Source: Botryococcus braunii
Taxonomy: Eukaryota; Chlorophyta; Trebouxiophyceae
Direction of reading: 5' to 3'
NCBI GenBank assembly: GCA_002005505.1
Contig: KV908339.1
Location: forward strand, 835,557 to 899,556
Length of the DNA stretch: 64,000 nucleotides
Both the position numbers and the translations under genes were made by a program. The notes below the pieces were generated by a model. The model saw only the letters and a list, made by a program, of their open reading frames with translations. It was not told the origin of the DNA and searched no databases. Shown piece after piece: positions 22,737 to 32,741 of the stretch. Within the stretch, counting starts at the first letter, position 1; the number at the start of each line of letters is the position of its first letter.

Positions 22737-23552
22737 ACTCTTACATGACTGACGCTGTTAAGTCTCGTCAGTGCTCTCACAGGCAATTGAACCCCTCTGT
22801 ACAGCTTGGGCACTTGGTCTGTCTTGGTGTTGTGCCCATGTCTCTCTCTCTCTCTGTCTGCTCCCCACCAAACATGAGCGCTGGGGCGCAGGCCCAGCAG
22901 CACGCTCACAAGCATAGCCCACACTGGTGTGGCTGGCACCACATTGTCCTTGGGCATCACAGATAGAACTCACGTCTCTAACATTTTCCTCAGGCACTGA
23001 ACAGGTCCCACCCATGCATCTCAGCTCACTCGGACCATCTTCAGTCTGTTCAGAGACTTTCCCCCTCTCATCACTCACAATTGAAACAGGTCTCTCTAGC
23101 ACCTGACCCAAATCCTGCACTTCCCCTGGTCCCTGTGACTTAATGTCACCTTCAGTCAGCCCCTCTCTCTCACAACTCTCTCCCCTATCCTGTGCCAGCA
23201 GGATTTCTCGAGCAGCAGCTCGTTGCTCATAGCGTTGAGCCCGAGACAGTCCATCCAGAGGTGGAATTGCAGTTGCAGGAGGAGTATTCCGGAGTGACTG
23301 CTGTGCTCGCTCTAGGGTCCGTTGATGCTGCCCACTATCAGAGCTTCCTCGCGCAAGTTGCTGAAGTGTTTCCAGTACTCCGGACTGGTCCAGATCCAGC
23401 CGAAGTGGTTCCTCACTTGGTCCAGGAGCATTTTCTGGAGTGCCCTTCTCTTGGGAAGGCTTCCCCTGACTTGCAGGCTCGGTTGCAGCCTGATCAGGGG
23501 GTCCTGGGAGGGTGCTGTCAGGTCTGCTGCTGGGGCAGGGAGCGCTGATAGC
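22737..23552 (-). pseudogene. Copia C integrase-RT linker, frame-disrupted
   Basis: Linker sequence like that of B, but in two other frames: 23552-23312 (ALGVRLSALPAPAADL...) and 23120-22758 (MQDLGQVLERPV..., GGTCSVPEENVRDVSS, then a stop after CESTDET). Shifts near 23553 and 22758 break the polyprotein. CT microsatellites in the coding strand give RERERE runs. Confidence 0.75.
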
Positions 23553-26096
23553 CTAACTCCGAGTGCTGCACTGAGGTGAAGGAGCTGCCGGGTAGCTGGG
23601 GTACTGTTGGGCTGGCAAACCTTCAGGATATGAGAACTGCTGTGGCTGGTCAGGGAGAATGGACATTCCCACCCGAGAAGCTCCTCGGATGTGTTCCACA
23701 AATTGGACATCTCTGCTCTCTCTCCAGACTCCCCCTCCCAAATAAATACGATATGCCTTGGACACTGGGGAATAACCAGTGAACATGCCAGGCACAGCCT
23801 TTGGTGCAAATACCCCCCTCTGTTGATCAGGCACATGCACAAATGCCAGGCATCCCCAAGTACGAAGAAGTGATACGTCTGGTTTGTATCCCATGAACAA
23901 TTCACAGGGAGTGAGAGGCCTGCCTGTACTGGGTCCCATGTTCAGGAGGATGCAGGCTGTTTCTAGGGCCTCTTTCCACATGACTGGACTGGCACCTGCA
24001 AAGTTGAGGAGGGTTCTGGTTCGCTCCTTCAAGGTCCTGTTGGCTCGCTCTGCAATCCCGTTCTGCTGAGGAGTATAGGGTGCAGACATCTCCAGCTTAG
24101 TGCCCTGAGACGCACAGAACTCCTTGAATCTGGAATTAATAAATTCTGTGCCTCTGTCACACCGAATGCACTTGACAGTGGTCCCTCTTTCTGTCTGCCA
24201 AAATAGAATTAGGTCCCGGACAACTGAGGCAATGACATCCTTTGACTTCACTGGTAGGACAGCTTTCCATCCAGATGCCTCATCAGCTACAGTCACCCAA
24301 AAGCGTTCCCCAGAGATTGCTGCTGGTGAAATGGGGCCCACAGTGTCAATATGAATTCTGTCAAGGGGGTTCACTGCGGGTCTAGAGCTTTCACCAAAGG
24401 GAGGACGAGCATGCTTCCCCTCAATGCAAGCTTCACAATATTTGGGGCAATTTTCACAAGGGGAAAGGTGAGTGTCCAGGTTAGTGACCAGTTGCTCGGT
24501 GGACAGGCGATGCATCCATGGTTCTCCTGGGTGTCCCATTCGACTGTGCCACAAAAAACGTTTGGCACAGTCATGCTTCTGGCTTCTGACCTGTCTCTTC
24601 TTCAAAGCAGCTGTTACTGGACAGGGAGACTTATTTGCAGTCACTGGCAGACAGTTGTGGCCATTCTCTGAGTGAACAGACATTTTCCACCCATTTGGAC
24701 CAGACACAGCTGTAAATGCTCCCACTCTGTCTGTGACGAAGCATGCTCCATCACGAAGCGCAGCAGATACTGACAGGATATTAGTTGTGGCAGAGGGAAC
24801 ACACTGAACATGGTGAAGCCACAGTGGAACGTGCTGAGGGGAAATGAGACACACTGATCCAGTTGCAATAATTCCTCCTGTGGCATCTGATGTGGCTAGA
24901 TGGAGAGGGATAGGGTTGGCATGTATGGTAGGGGCATGCAGCAGGTCTAGACTGTTAACCAAATGGACTGAGGCTCCACTATCCACTAACCAGGACTGTT
25001 TGGACTGTTTGTTGTGAGCAGCATCCAGCACATTATAGGACACCACGTATGGCATACCTTCAGGGGGAGGTGAAGGAGGACCAGGAGGTGGGTGCAGCAG
25101 TGGGAAAGCTCCAGCTCCAGGGAAAGCATGCTGTACCGAGGGAGGAGGCTGAGGGACTCCAGGGAATTGTCCTGGAGGCCACATGCCAGCCAGCTGCTGT
25201 ACTGCTGCCACCACGTTCCTCTGGGTCTCTGCATCTCTCTGTCTCTTGCGGCAGTCTCTCCAGAAGTGCCCCTTTTTGTGGCAATAGCTGCAAGTCCCCC
25301 GTACCTCTGATTTTACTTCTGAGTCAGCTGGCGGCTTAGGCTGTGGCACTGCACAGGCAGCTGGAACTGGAACTGCAGCAGGTGCAGGTGGTTGGGCCAG
25401 CATGACCACAGCTGGCTGGTCTCCATCATCGTTGTAACCAGAAGCTTTAGCTGTAGTGGTGATGAGGTCTGCCAGCTGATCCAGTGGGTGGGCAACTGCA
25501 GTGGGAAGAAGTCCGGGAGGATTGGCCGCAGCTGGCAATCCCTGCACTATCTGAGTGGCCACATGACCATCCAGAAGGTCATGTCCATTGCGCTTCAGGC
25601 AGCCCTTGAGATTGATCATTCTGGAGACATATTGGGATATTGTTTCACCGCGCTTCATGCCTTTGGCCATCTCCTTCAGCCAGTCTGCATTGGCTTGAGT
25701 GTTATACCCCCCCACAAACTTTCTGCAGATGAAAACATATGCATCATATGCTGATGGCTTGGCTGACAATTCCCCCAACCATTCTTCCGGAACTGATTCA
25801 TAGATTAACAGCATAGCTGCAGCATTGTGGATGGTCCCAGGCATAGCCGATTGAATGGCAGGTAGGGAGCCTTTAGCACTATTTGCAGCAGTGAATGCAT
25901 GATCCCACACCACGAAGTTCTGACCCTGTCTCAGTAGCTTGATGTGTACCTTTACTTGGGTGGCTATGACCTTGGGAAGGATATCTCCCTCACCCCTTGA
26001 CGTGCTGGGCGTGCACGGACTTCGCGTGGGGGATGAAGTAGACTCTTCCTCTGCTGACTGCGGTTCTTCACTGGTGCTGGCGCCCTTCTTAGCCAT
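23553..26096 (-). pseudogene. Copia C Gag-protease-integrase
   Basis: Frame of 847 codons from ATG 26096 (MAKKGASTSEEPQS), with Gag, CCHC knuckle CSYCHKKGHFWRDC, a Pro-rich stretch, protease WLVDSGASVHLVN, integrase finger (LWHSRMGHPGEPW, CPKYCEACIEGK) and catalytic blocks HIDTVGPIS, CDRGTEF and PQQNGIAERANR. It ends in a premature stop at 23553 where the frame shifts in the linker. Gag starts only 15 bases after the separate upstream ORF ends. Confidence 0.88.
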
Positions 26097-26111
26097 ACTG
26101 CTGAGCTCTGG

Positions 26112-26639
26112 TTATCCGTCGTGTGGTTCGGAGATCTTTGAGTCTCCGTCTTCGTCCTCGCTTTCTGGTTCTGTGCACCACTCCTCAGGGCTGTACCCCT
26201 TTATGCTTCCCAATAAGGAGATAAGGAAGTCTTCGTCAAACGAAGCAAGAGCCGTCTCCACTGCGGTGTAGGCCGCCTTTTCTGCCCAGAATTCCTCCTT
26301 GTTTGGGTCTCCGATCTGCTGCAGGTGCCTTTCGAATAGTGCCCGCGTGACAAAGCCTGGGTCACCGTTGATAAAGGAACACTCCCAGGCTGTAACTTTG
26401 TAGGCAGGGTAGACTGGGAATCTTTGTTTGAACCACTGTGGCGGGTCGAGTCTGCCCTGTCCGTATGCGCGACTGACAAAATCCTTTACAATAAATGCTC
26501 GTTCTTCAGGTGTTCTCGGTCCTGTCTCTCCACCCGCTCTCCTCAAACTGTCATAAGTAGGTGGTGGTGGTGGTGGTTGTGGTCTCACATGTCTCATGGA
26601 GCCTGTCGCCATACGGCCGCTCTGTCTTGTTCGTCCCAT
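26112..26639 (-). CDS. Extra ORF upstream of gag in copia C (ORF0-like, unknown function)
   Basis: Open frame of 175 codons from ATG 26639 (MGRTRQSGRMATG) to a stop at 26112, between the primer site and gag; the frame is open further up to 26711 in the LTR. It has a basic N-terminus, a PPPPPPTY stretch, a central region rich in aromatic residues (DPPQWFKQRF, AYKVTAWECSF) and an acidic tail (EPESEDEDGD). I recognise no family. Copia elements normally start with Gag, and A has no such ORF in its 390-bp leader. It could be a captured host fragment, an added Gag module or a chance frame; length and composition argue against chance. Confidence 0.55.
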   Translation of the reverse strand: MGRTRQSGRMATGSMRHVRPQPPPPPPTYDSLRRAGGETGPRTPEERAFIVKDFVSRAYGQGRLDPPQWFKQRFPVYPAYKVTAWECSFINGDPGFVTRALFERHLQQIGDPNKEEFWAEKAAYTAVETALASFDEDFLISLLGSIKGYSPEEWCTEPESEDEDGDSKISEPHDG

Positions 26640-26690
26640 CGTAGCTCCTTGTGCTCGGATTCCACATTTCAAGAGCTCAGCATAGAGTTG

Positions 26691-26704
26691 GTGGGCCCAT
26701 AACC
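26691..26704 (-). promoter_or_regulatory. Primer-binding site of C (half-tRNA type)
   Basis: GTGGGCCCATAACC (plus sense) immediately before the LTR TGAACA, the same site as in A1 and A2. Confidence 0.75.
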
Positions 26705-27428
26705 TGAACAATTCTGAGCTCGGCGTTTCCTGTATGTCCCGGCACGAAGGGTGTTTAGCTCGGTCGGATCTCTTGCTGTGTGTCGAGAAGCAAGCAGAGT
26801 CCGACTGTGAATAGACACTTGAGGCAACTGATCAGAGATAAGCACCCGGAGTGCTCTTTCAGTCCCAAACAAGTCATTACATTGCTCTTCTTGCCTTCTC
26901 TCACTACTCAGGAATTCAAACTACCTATTCTACATATCGTCAGATAGTTCGCATTACCGTTGTTCGATGAGTCAAGCATTAGCAATCTTCTAATACTCTT
27001 ATCTAGACCTCTTCCTAATCAACCGTTCATGAGTGTCATATCATATTACTACACTTTACCTGTATGTCCCGGCACGAAGGGTGTTTAGCTCGGTCGGATC
27101 TCTTGCTGTGTGTCGAGAAGCAAGCAGAGTCCGACTGTGAATAGACACTTGAGGCAACTGATCAGAGATAAGCACCCGGAGTGCTCTTTCAGTCCCAAAC
27201 AAGTGCCTAGCCCTTCATGCCGACTGCATATATCCTTCTTGCAAGACCGCGTAGAATTACCTCATTCTCTCTAATCTAAGTGGAATTAGTCTAGATCAAT
27301 TATGGCAGAACTCTAGAGTTCTGCCATTCATTACTCAACCTACTAATTGTTCTCTGTGATCCCTCAAAAAACAGGCCACTATTACTCTTCTGAGGGAAAG
27401 TCACTCATGTTCTTTTACTATTATAACA
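26705..27428 (-). repeat. 5' LTR of copia C
   Basis: 724 bp, TGAACAATTC...ATTATAACA. Two copies of a unit of about 145 bp beginning CTGTATGTCCCGGCACGAAG (26731 and 27060). Perfect 24-bp palindrome at 27303-27326 (TGGCAGAACTCT and its inverse). Confidence 0.92.
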
Positions 27429-27433
27429 AATTA

Positions 27434-29468
27434 TCATGTCACCGAGCAAGAGTTGGCTGCAGTGTGTATGGCATTGACTGATTGGCGATGTTATCTCCTT
27501 GGGAAACCCTTTGAAGTGGTCACTGATCATGCAGCAAACACGTTTTTGCCGTCCCAATCGGTTTTGAGCCCTCGGCAAGCCAGGTGGTCGGAGTTGCTCC
27601 AGATGTACTCTATAGAGTGGAAGTATGAGCCCGGTCGTACTAATGTTGCGGACCCTTTGAGTAGGAATCCAGCGTTCGTCGTTAGTTCTTTGGTGCACAC
27701 TCCTAGGGGCTCTGTTCAGCATAGGGCCGCGATGGGGGGGTGCGGCATAGGTCATCGTATTAGGTGTGCTGTACCTACGCGCAAGGGGGCGCGTTCCACT
27801 GGAGGCGGTACGGCCCCGCCATTAGGTGGGGTGGTCCCTGGAGCAGCGAGTGACTCGGGCGATGCGTGCCCGGATGGGTTCACCATGTGGTGCCCCGAGG
27901 GGGAAGACTGGTTGCACCGCATACGGACCGCGTATGAGAAGGATCATCTTCTAAGGGATGGGCGTAAAAGACAAAGAGCGAAGTTGGTCGCTAAAGATGG
28001 TTACTGGTTCCGTGGAAAAGCAATGTATGTTCCCGAAATGGCAGATGGTAAAGATAAAGAGCTCAAAGAAGCCATTCTCAAAGAAAACCATGAAGTGCCA
28101 CAGGCAGGCCATGTGGGCCGGACTAAAATGTTGGAGAAAATACAACGGTTTTTTTGGTGGCCGAAGCTGAGGGAAGGTGTTGAAGATTTTCTTCGCGTTT
28201 GCGATGCGTGCCAGCGCAACAAGGTGGATACCTCACTGCCAGCTGGTCTGCTGCAGCCTCTACCAATTCCTTCACGAAGGTGGGAAAGCATTTCCATGGA
28301 TTTTATTACTGACTTACCCAAAACGGTGAACGGGAATGATGCTATCCTTGTGGTTGTGGACAGACTGTCTAAATATGCGCATTTCATCCCAACAACTGAT
28401 CAGCTGTCTGCTGAAGGTCTTGCTGATGTGTTTGTGGATCGTGTGTTTAAGCTGCACGGTATGCCTAAAGAGGTGTTGACTGATCGCGGAACGGTGTTCA
28501 CGAGTGCCTTCACTAAAGCGTTGTTTAAAATTTTGGGCACGAGGTCTGTCTTTTCAACGGCTTATCATCCACAGACTGATGGCCAAACTGAGCGTGTGAA
28601 TCGCATTGTGGAAGACATGTTGCGGCATTATGTTAGTCCTACACAACATGATTGGGATGTGCATGTGCCAGCCGCACAATTCGCTTATAACAATGCTTAT
28701 CAAGAATCCGTTCGCACAACTCCATTCCGGTTGGTGTATGGGGAGGATCCTATTGAGCCGTTTGCAGTGATTTCTGGGACCACTTTTCCGTCGGCTAAAA
28801 GATTTGCTATAAAGTTGCATGATGATCCCGCGTTAGCGAAGCGCAACCTAATTGAGGCACAAGATAGGCAGCGCACTTATGCTAACCAGGGGCGCAGACA
28901 TGTTGAGTATGAAGTTGGGCAAGAAGTACTCTTGTCCACAAAGAATATTCGTTGGAAGCATCCTGGCACCAAGAAGTTTTTGCTTCGTTTCATTGGGCCA
29001 TTCAAGATTTTGGCTAGGATTGGCGCTGTTGCATATAGGCTGGAGTTGCCTGATGAATACACCATTCACAATGTGTTTCATGTGTCGCTGTTGAAGCCAT
29101 ATCATAAGGGTGTCAATGTGGCTCCCTCACCTCCGCCAGATTGGATTGATGGTGATTGGGAATACGAGGTGGAGTGTATTTTGATGCATCGAGAGAAGAA
29201 GGCTGCGCACCATGCGCCGAAGAAAGAATACTTGGTAAAATGGAAAGGCTACGGGCCTGAGCGAAACTCATGGGAACCAGAAGCAGGATTAATAGAACAT
29301 GCCCAAGAGGTTGTCCAGGAGTACTGGGCTGGTCGCGCTCTCAATGAGAAGGTGGGAATAAGGAAGCGCACGAAAGGTGTCGCGGCTGCAGGCAACGGTA
29401 CTAAGAAGCGAACTAATGAGCATGCCTCAGCAACTAAGAATACTGCGCCTAAGAAGAGGCGGAATTAG
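27434..29468 (+). pseudogene. Chromovirus G RNase H end, integrase and chromodomain
   Basis: Continues G after the C insertion: HVTEQELAAVCMAL and VVTDHAANTF (RNase H), then integrase H2C2 finger (HEVPQAGHVGRTKML, CDACQRNK), core residues in MDFITDLPKT, TDRGTVFTSAF and HPQTDGQTERVNR, a GPY/F-like module (LLRFIGPFKILARIG, IHNVFHVSLLKPYH) and a C-terminal chromodomain (YEVECILMHR, EYLVKWKGYGPERNSWEP). A basic tail with KKR clusters ends at 29468. The chromodomain probably guides insertion to histone-marked chromatin. The upstream half is on the other side of C. Confidence 0.92.
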
Positions 29469-29895
29469 ACACGGAGAGGCGATCTTTTCCTTCACTTGTT
29501 TGTTGCGGGTACAGCATTGCTGCCCGCCGGGGGGAGGGAGAAGGGCTTAGTTGCTCCCCGCGTGTCACCCCGTTGTTATACAAGTGGGAAGTTCAGTACG
29601 GTGAGCTGTATCGCGCGCGCATGATGTTAAGTGTAGATCATCGATCCACTTTGAAGCCCGCCATGACAATTTCAAGCAATGAAGGATGATGAACAAAGCT
29701 CGCTGACGTACCCTGGCGTACCTCACCATTGGAGGCTCAACAAATTTGTCGCCTAAGCTATATGTGGAAAAAAATATTGTTGCTCGAGTGTAGACGGCAT
29801 GTACACTGCTTGAAGAACTCTTACCTTACAGAGTCTTGCTCGTGATGACTGCTCTGATGTGAGCGAGGACGCTCCCATGTAGGGGAGGGGGAAGT
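29469..29895 (+). other. 3' untranslated region of G with purine tract
   Basis: No ORF; ends in GGGGAGGGGGAAG (29882-29894), the plus-strand primer, one base before the LTR. Confidence 0.7.
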
Positions 29896-30099
29896 TGTAA
29901 CGGCAGGAAGCTGCCAGGTCCTGAAATGTGTAGGATTTTGGGCAGGAAGCTGCCGGGTCCTGAAATGAAGGTTCTGGAAAGTGGCACGCGTCTTGGCGTC
30001 GAAGGAAGTCCCGGTGCTGACTGGCTTATAACGGATTCCGCTGAATGCTCTAACCTGACTGGTGTCTCGTCTCTCTCTCTCTCTTCCTTTGCCACCACA
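29896..30099 (+). repeat. 3' LTR of chromovirus G
   Basis: 204 bp, differs from the 5' LTR by a longer CT run and very few substitutions; followed by CCAAC duplication. Confidence 0.93.
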
Positions 30100-31110
30100 C
30101 CAACCACCACCACCTGGTCCACCAGGAGCTCCTAGACCACCAGGACCGCCTGGTCCTCCAGGATCACCAGGACCACCCCCACCAAAGCCACCAGGAACAT
30201 TCCCACCAGAGCCCGGATAGACAGGGTATTGCGGGTAGTTGCGTGTGTTTGGTGGAGGATGCCAGGTCGAGCTTGCTCCTCCAGGGGGACCCCCACTGTA
30301 TGGTGGCCCACCACCAGGAGGGCCACTGCCTGCACTGTATGGGTAGCCACCACCAGGAGGGCCTCCAGCTGGGATTGCAGAGGCTGACGTTGACACTCCA
30401 TACGTGGATGGTACCTGCACACTAGCTGGCTGAACCAAAGAAGGATTAGAAATCTGGCTCAGTGTTGAGGCAGGTAGTGTAATAGGGATCATGCCCCCTG
30501 TAGCTAGTGGAACGTACACAGTAGTAGTCTGTGAACTAGCTAACGTTGCTGCTGGAATGTTTGCACCACTAGCAATAACAGGAACACTAGCTGGTTGAAT
30601 CGTGACAGTAGGATGTTGCGAAATTGGAACTTGCAAGGGGCCACTAGACAGTGTCCTTGACCCTGAAACAGCAGACTGTGGAGGTCTGCGAATGACCCTT
30701 GGAGCACTTGAGACAGGTACAGGATTAATCCTGACAGCCCTCCTATTGCTGCTGGGATCCAAAGGTAAGTTGGGGTGCATACCACCAGGAGGTAAGGTGC
30801 TTGCGCTCACAGCAGGAACCAGCTCAGCTAAGGGTTGACCAGCAGGATCAGTAGGAAGAGATTCAGAGTGGTGATAACCCCCGTATAGAAAATCCTCACT
30901 TACCTTCCCTGCATGGCGCCCTTCTGCATCGCTGTCCTCTGTTCCGCTGCCTGCACTGGTGCTAATGCCCCTTGAATCTCTTTGTGTAGAGTAGGATTGT
31001 TCGAAACTCTCATTGTTATAAGTGGTTGAGGGATCATCCTCAATCACAATTGGTACATTATAGGAATCTTCAACAGTAGCATAGGGTGGCACAGTATACG
31101 TCCCACTCAT
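30100..31110 (-). pseudogene. Copia X Gag, N-terminal part
   Basis: ATG at 31110 (MSGTYTVPPYATVEDSYNV), then a Ser/Thr/Pro-rich region and Gly-Gly-Pro repeats (GPPGGG, PGGPGG) up to the G insertion site. The formal ORF runs into the G LTR and is not real beyond 30105. It continues in frame at 11328. A long low-complexity N-terminus before the UBN2-like region is unusual for copia Gag. Confidence 0.8.
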
Positions 31111-31512
31111 TGCATAAAGGTAACGTAGACAGCAATAGCTCTATCAACTAGAACTCTTCCAGCGACCACCCCAGCCTTCCCAAAGGAAAGCTGCCACAAC
31201 CAATAACCAACTTCTCTCCCACTGCTTTAGCCACAAGGGCTTGGGCAATCGAGAAGTCCAACCAGAGTAACCCACCAGAAGACTACAAGAGTCCTTCTAC
31301 CTAGCACAGTGGCCTGCGTAGACCCTGTGCAGGCTTAGGTGCTCTTGTATCTTTTAAGGGTGTTGTAAAGAAACGTAGACAGCCGCAAGGCTTCTTCACG
31401 TAGACAGATCCCGTGCGCCGGGAGACGATAATACCAAAAACGACTTGATTCGCTGATACCATTTAGCACAAATGGCATCATCATTATAAACTTTGTAGAA
31501 TTTGAAGTTAAA
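31111..31512 (-). other. Leader of copia X
   Basis: About 400 bp between the inferred LTR and gag. Contains three copies of ACGTAGACAG (31123, 31373, 31398), a TGGTATCAGCG primer-like site on the minus strand (31451-31461) and a palindrome CCATTT-AGCAC-AAATGG (31459-31475). No ORF. Confidence 0.6.
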
Positions 31513-32022
31513 TGTTACTCCCTGTAACTCACACCCTTTAGAGTAAGTGAACTGTGCTCAAACAAAAGCTTGCAGAAGTGGACGAAACACGACCAAGCAA
31601 ACGGCGTAGGAGTCTGATAAGGGAACTCAGAACTGACTGGCCTCTAAGAGCACTCCTTATTTATACTACCCAAGGAGACTACATGTTTATTAGCCTCCTG
31701 ACAGGTTTGCAACTCCAGATCTTGAAAGCGTAGGGGCACGATCAAGTTTGCATGCCATCAGTACTATGCACTGGAATTTCAATGTACCTTATGATTCGAC
31801 ATGGTCGTCGATGAACAGTACGAATCTCTGTCGATGATAGTCTCGAATCTAAGTGACTCGGAACTTTAACTGACAACCGATACAAGTTTCGAATCAAACA
31901 CTAAGGACCGCAGGACTTAAAGTCTCACGATCGATGGGATCCGGAATGAGTATACCTTACTAGAAAACTGGCAGAAAACAGGCCGAAATTGTACCATGGC
32001 CCCTATGAATCACTATGAGTGT
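31513..32022 (-). repeat. Part of the X 5' LTR (rest at 39045-39184)
   Basis: Inferred from TG/CA ends, total length about 650 bp after removing A2, and a TATA box. No second LTR is in the window to prove it. Confidence 0.55.
31658..31665 (-). promoter_or_regulatory. TATA box in the X LTR
   Basis: Minus strand TATAAATA followed by AGGAGTGC; lies about 150 bp from the inferred LTR end, as expected for an LTR promoter. Confidence 0.5.
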
Positions 32023-32027
32023 CATTT

Positions 32028-32721
32028 TGTGAAAGGTTATGGGCAATCGGCTTTCCCTGTACAAAGCAGACAGGTCGTCAATAGACGAAGTTACTCCAGC
32101 TACAGTCCGTACGACTGTCTGCTGAGTGCCACACACAACTGTCGGACAAGACTAGCATCTGGTGATGCCCAGCATCTTTCACAACCAGTTCCGTTACATC
32201 ATTATCTTGTACACAAGCACCGATCAAGCAATCACTAGATAAGGCTCTAGACGGCTACGTTCAAGTACATGCCTATACTCCCTGAAGTCACTGTCCCTTA
32301 TCTGTTTGAGTGACTACAGGGTACACTAAGCTTGTTCACTCTCACAATAGCAACAATGATACAACACACACTGCCGCACCGTACCTGTACAAAGCAGACA
32401 GGTCGTCAATAGACGAAGTTACTCCAGCTACAGTCCGTACGACTGTCTGCTGAGTGCCACACACAACTGTCGGACAAGACTAGCATCTGGTGATGCCCAG
32501 CATCTTTCACAACCAGTTGGTATTCACTCCGGTGGGGCAGCCTTAAGAGTTCATCCGACAAACGTGTGATCTAGATAGGATTGTACCTTATGTTCGAAAA
32601 CGTCCAGAATCTGCCGTGTCTCAAGGTACCTTATGTTCTCAATGGACCCATATCCTAATAGTGCACACATGAAGATCACTTAAAGCACAAGGCATTCAAT
32701 AATAATGTTCAGAACTCAACA
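32028..32721 (-). repeat. 3' LTR of A2
   Basis: TGTGAAAGG...CTCAACA. Contains a 135-bp unit twice (32056-32190 and 32384-32518, spacing 328 bp). Confidence 0.95.
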
Positions 32722-32741
32722 CTTCCCCTTGCCTGCATGCT

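Larger units (their letters stand above)
15062..27428 (-). mobile_element. Copia element C, carrying copia B in its 3' LTR
   Basis: Minus-strand copia. The 5' LTR is 26705-27428 (724 bp). The 3' LTR is split into 15062-15108 and 20192-20846 by element B, with about 21 bp of LTR lost at the break. TSD AATTA at 15057-15061 and 27429-27433, inside the RNase H codons of G. Purine tract beside the 3' LTR and half-tRNA primer site beside the 5' LTR. The pol frames carry several frameshifts or stops, so C is dead although its LTRs look very similar. Confidence 0.92.
11329..30099 (+). mobile_element. Ty3/gypsy chromovirus G, split by copia C
   Basis: LTRs of 202 bp (11329-11530) and 204 bp (29896-30099) with TSD CCAAC (11324-11328 and 30100-30104). 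Without the 12,367-bp C insertion and its 5-bp duplication the element is about 6.4 kb. Order Gag, protease, RT, RNase H, integrase, chromodomain defines a chromovirus. A primer-site-like TGGTATCGGCGAG follows the left LTR by three bases, and a purine tract GGGGAGGGGGAAG (29882-29894) precedes the right one. It sits in the Gag codons of copia X in the opposite orientation. Confidence 0.94.
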
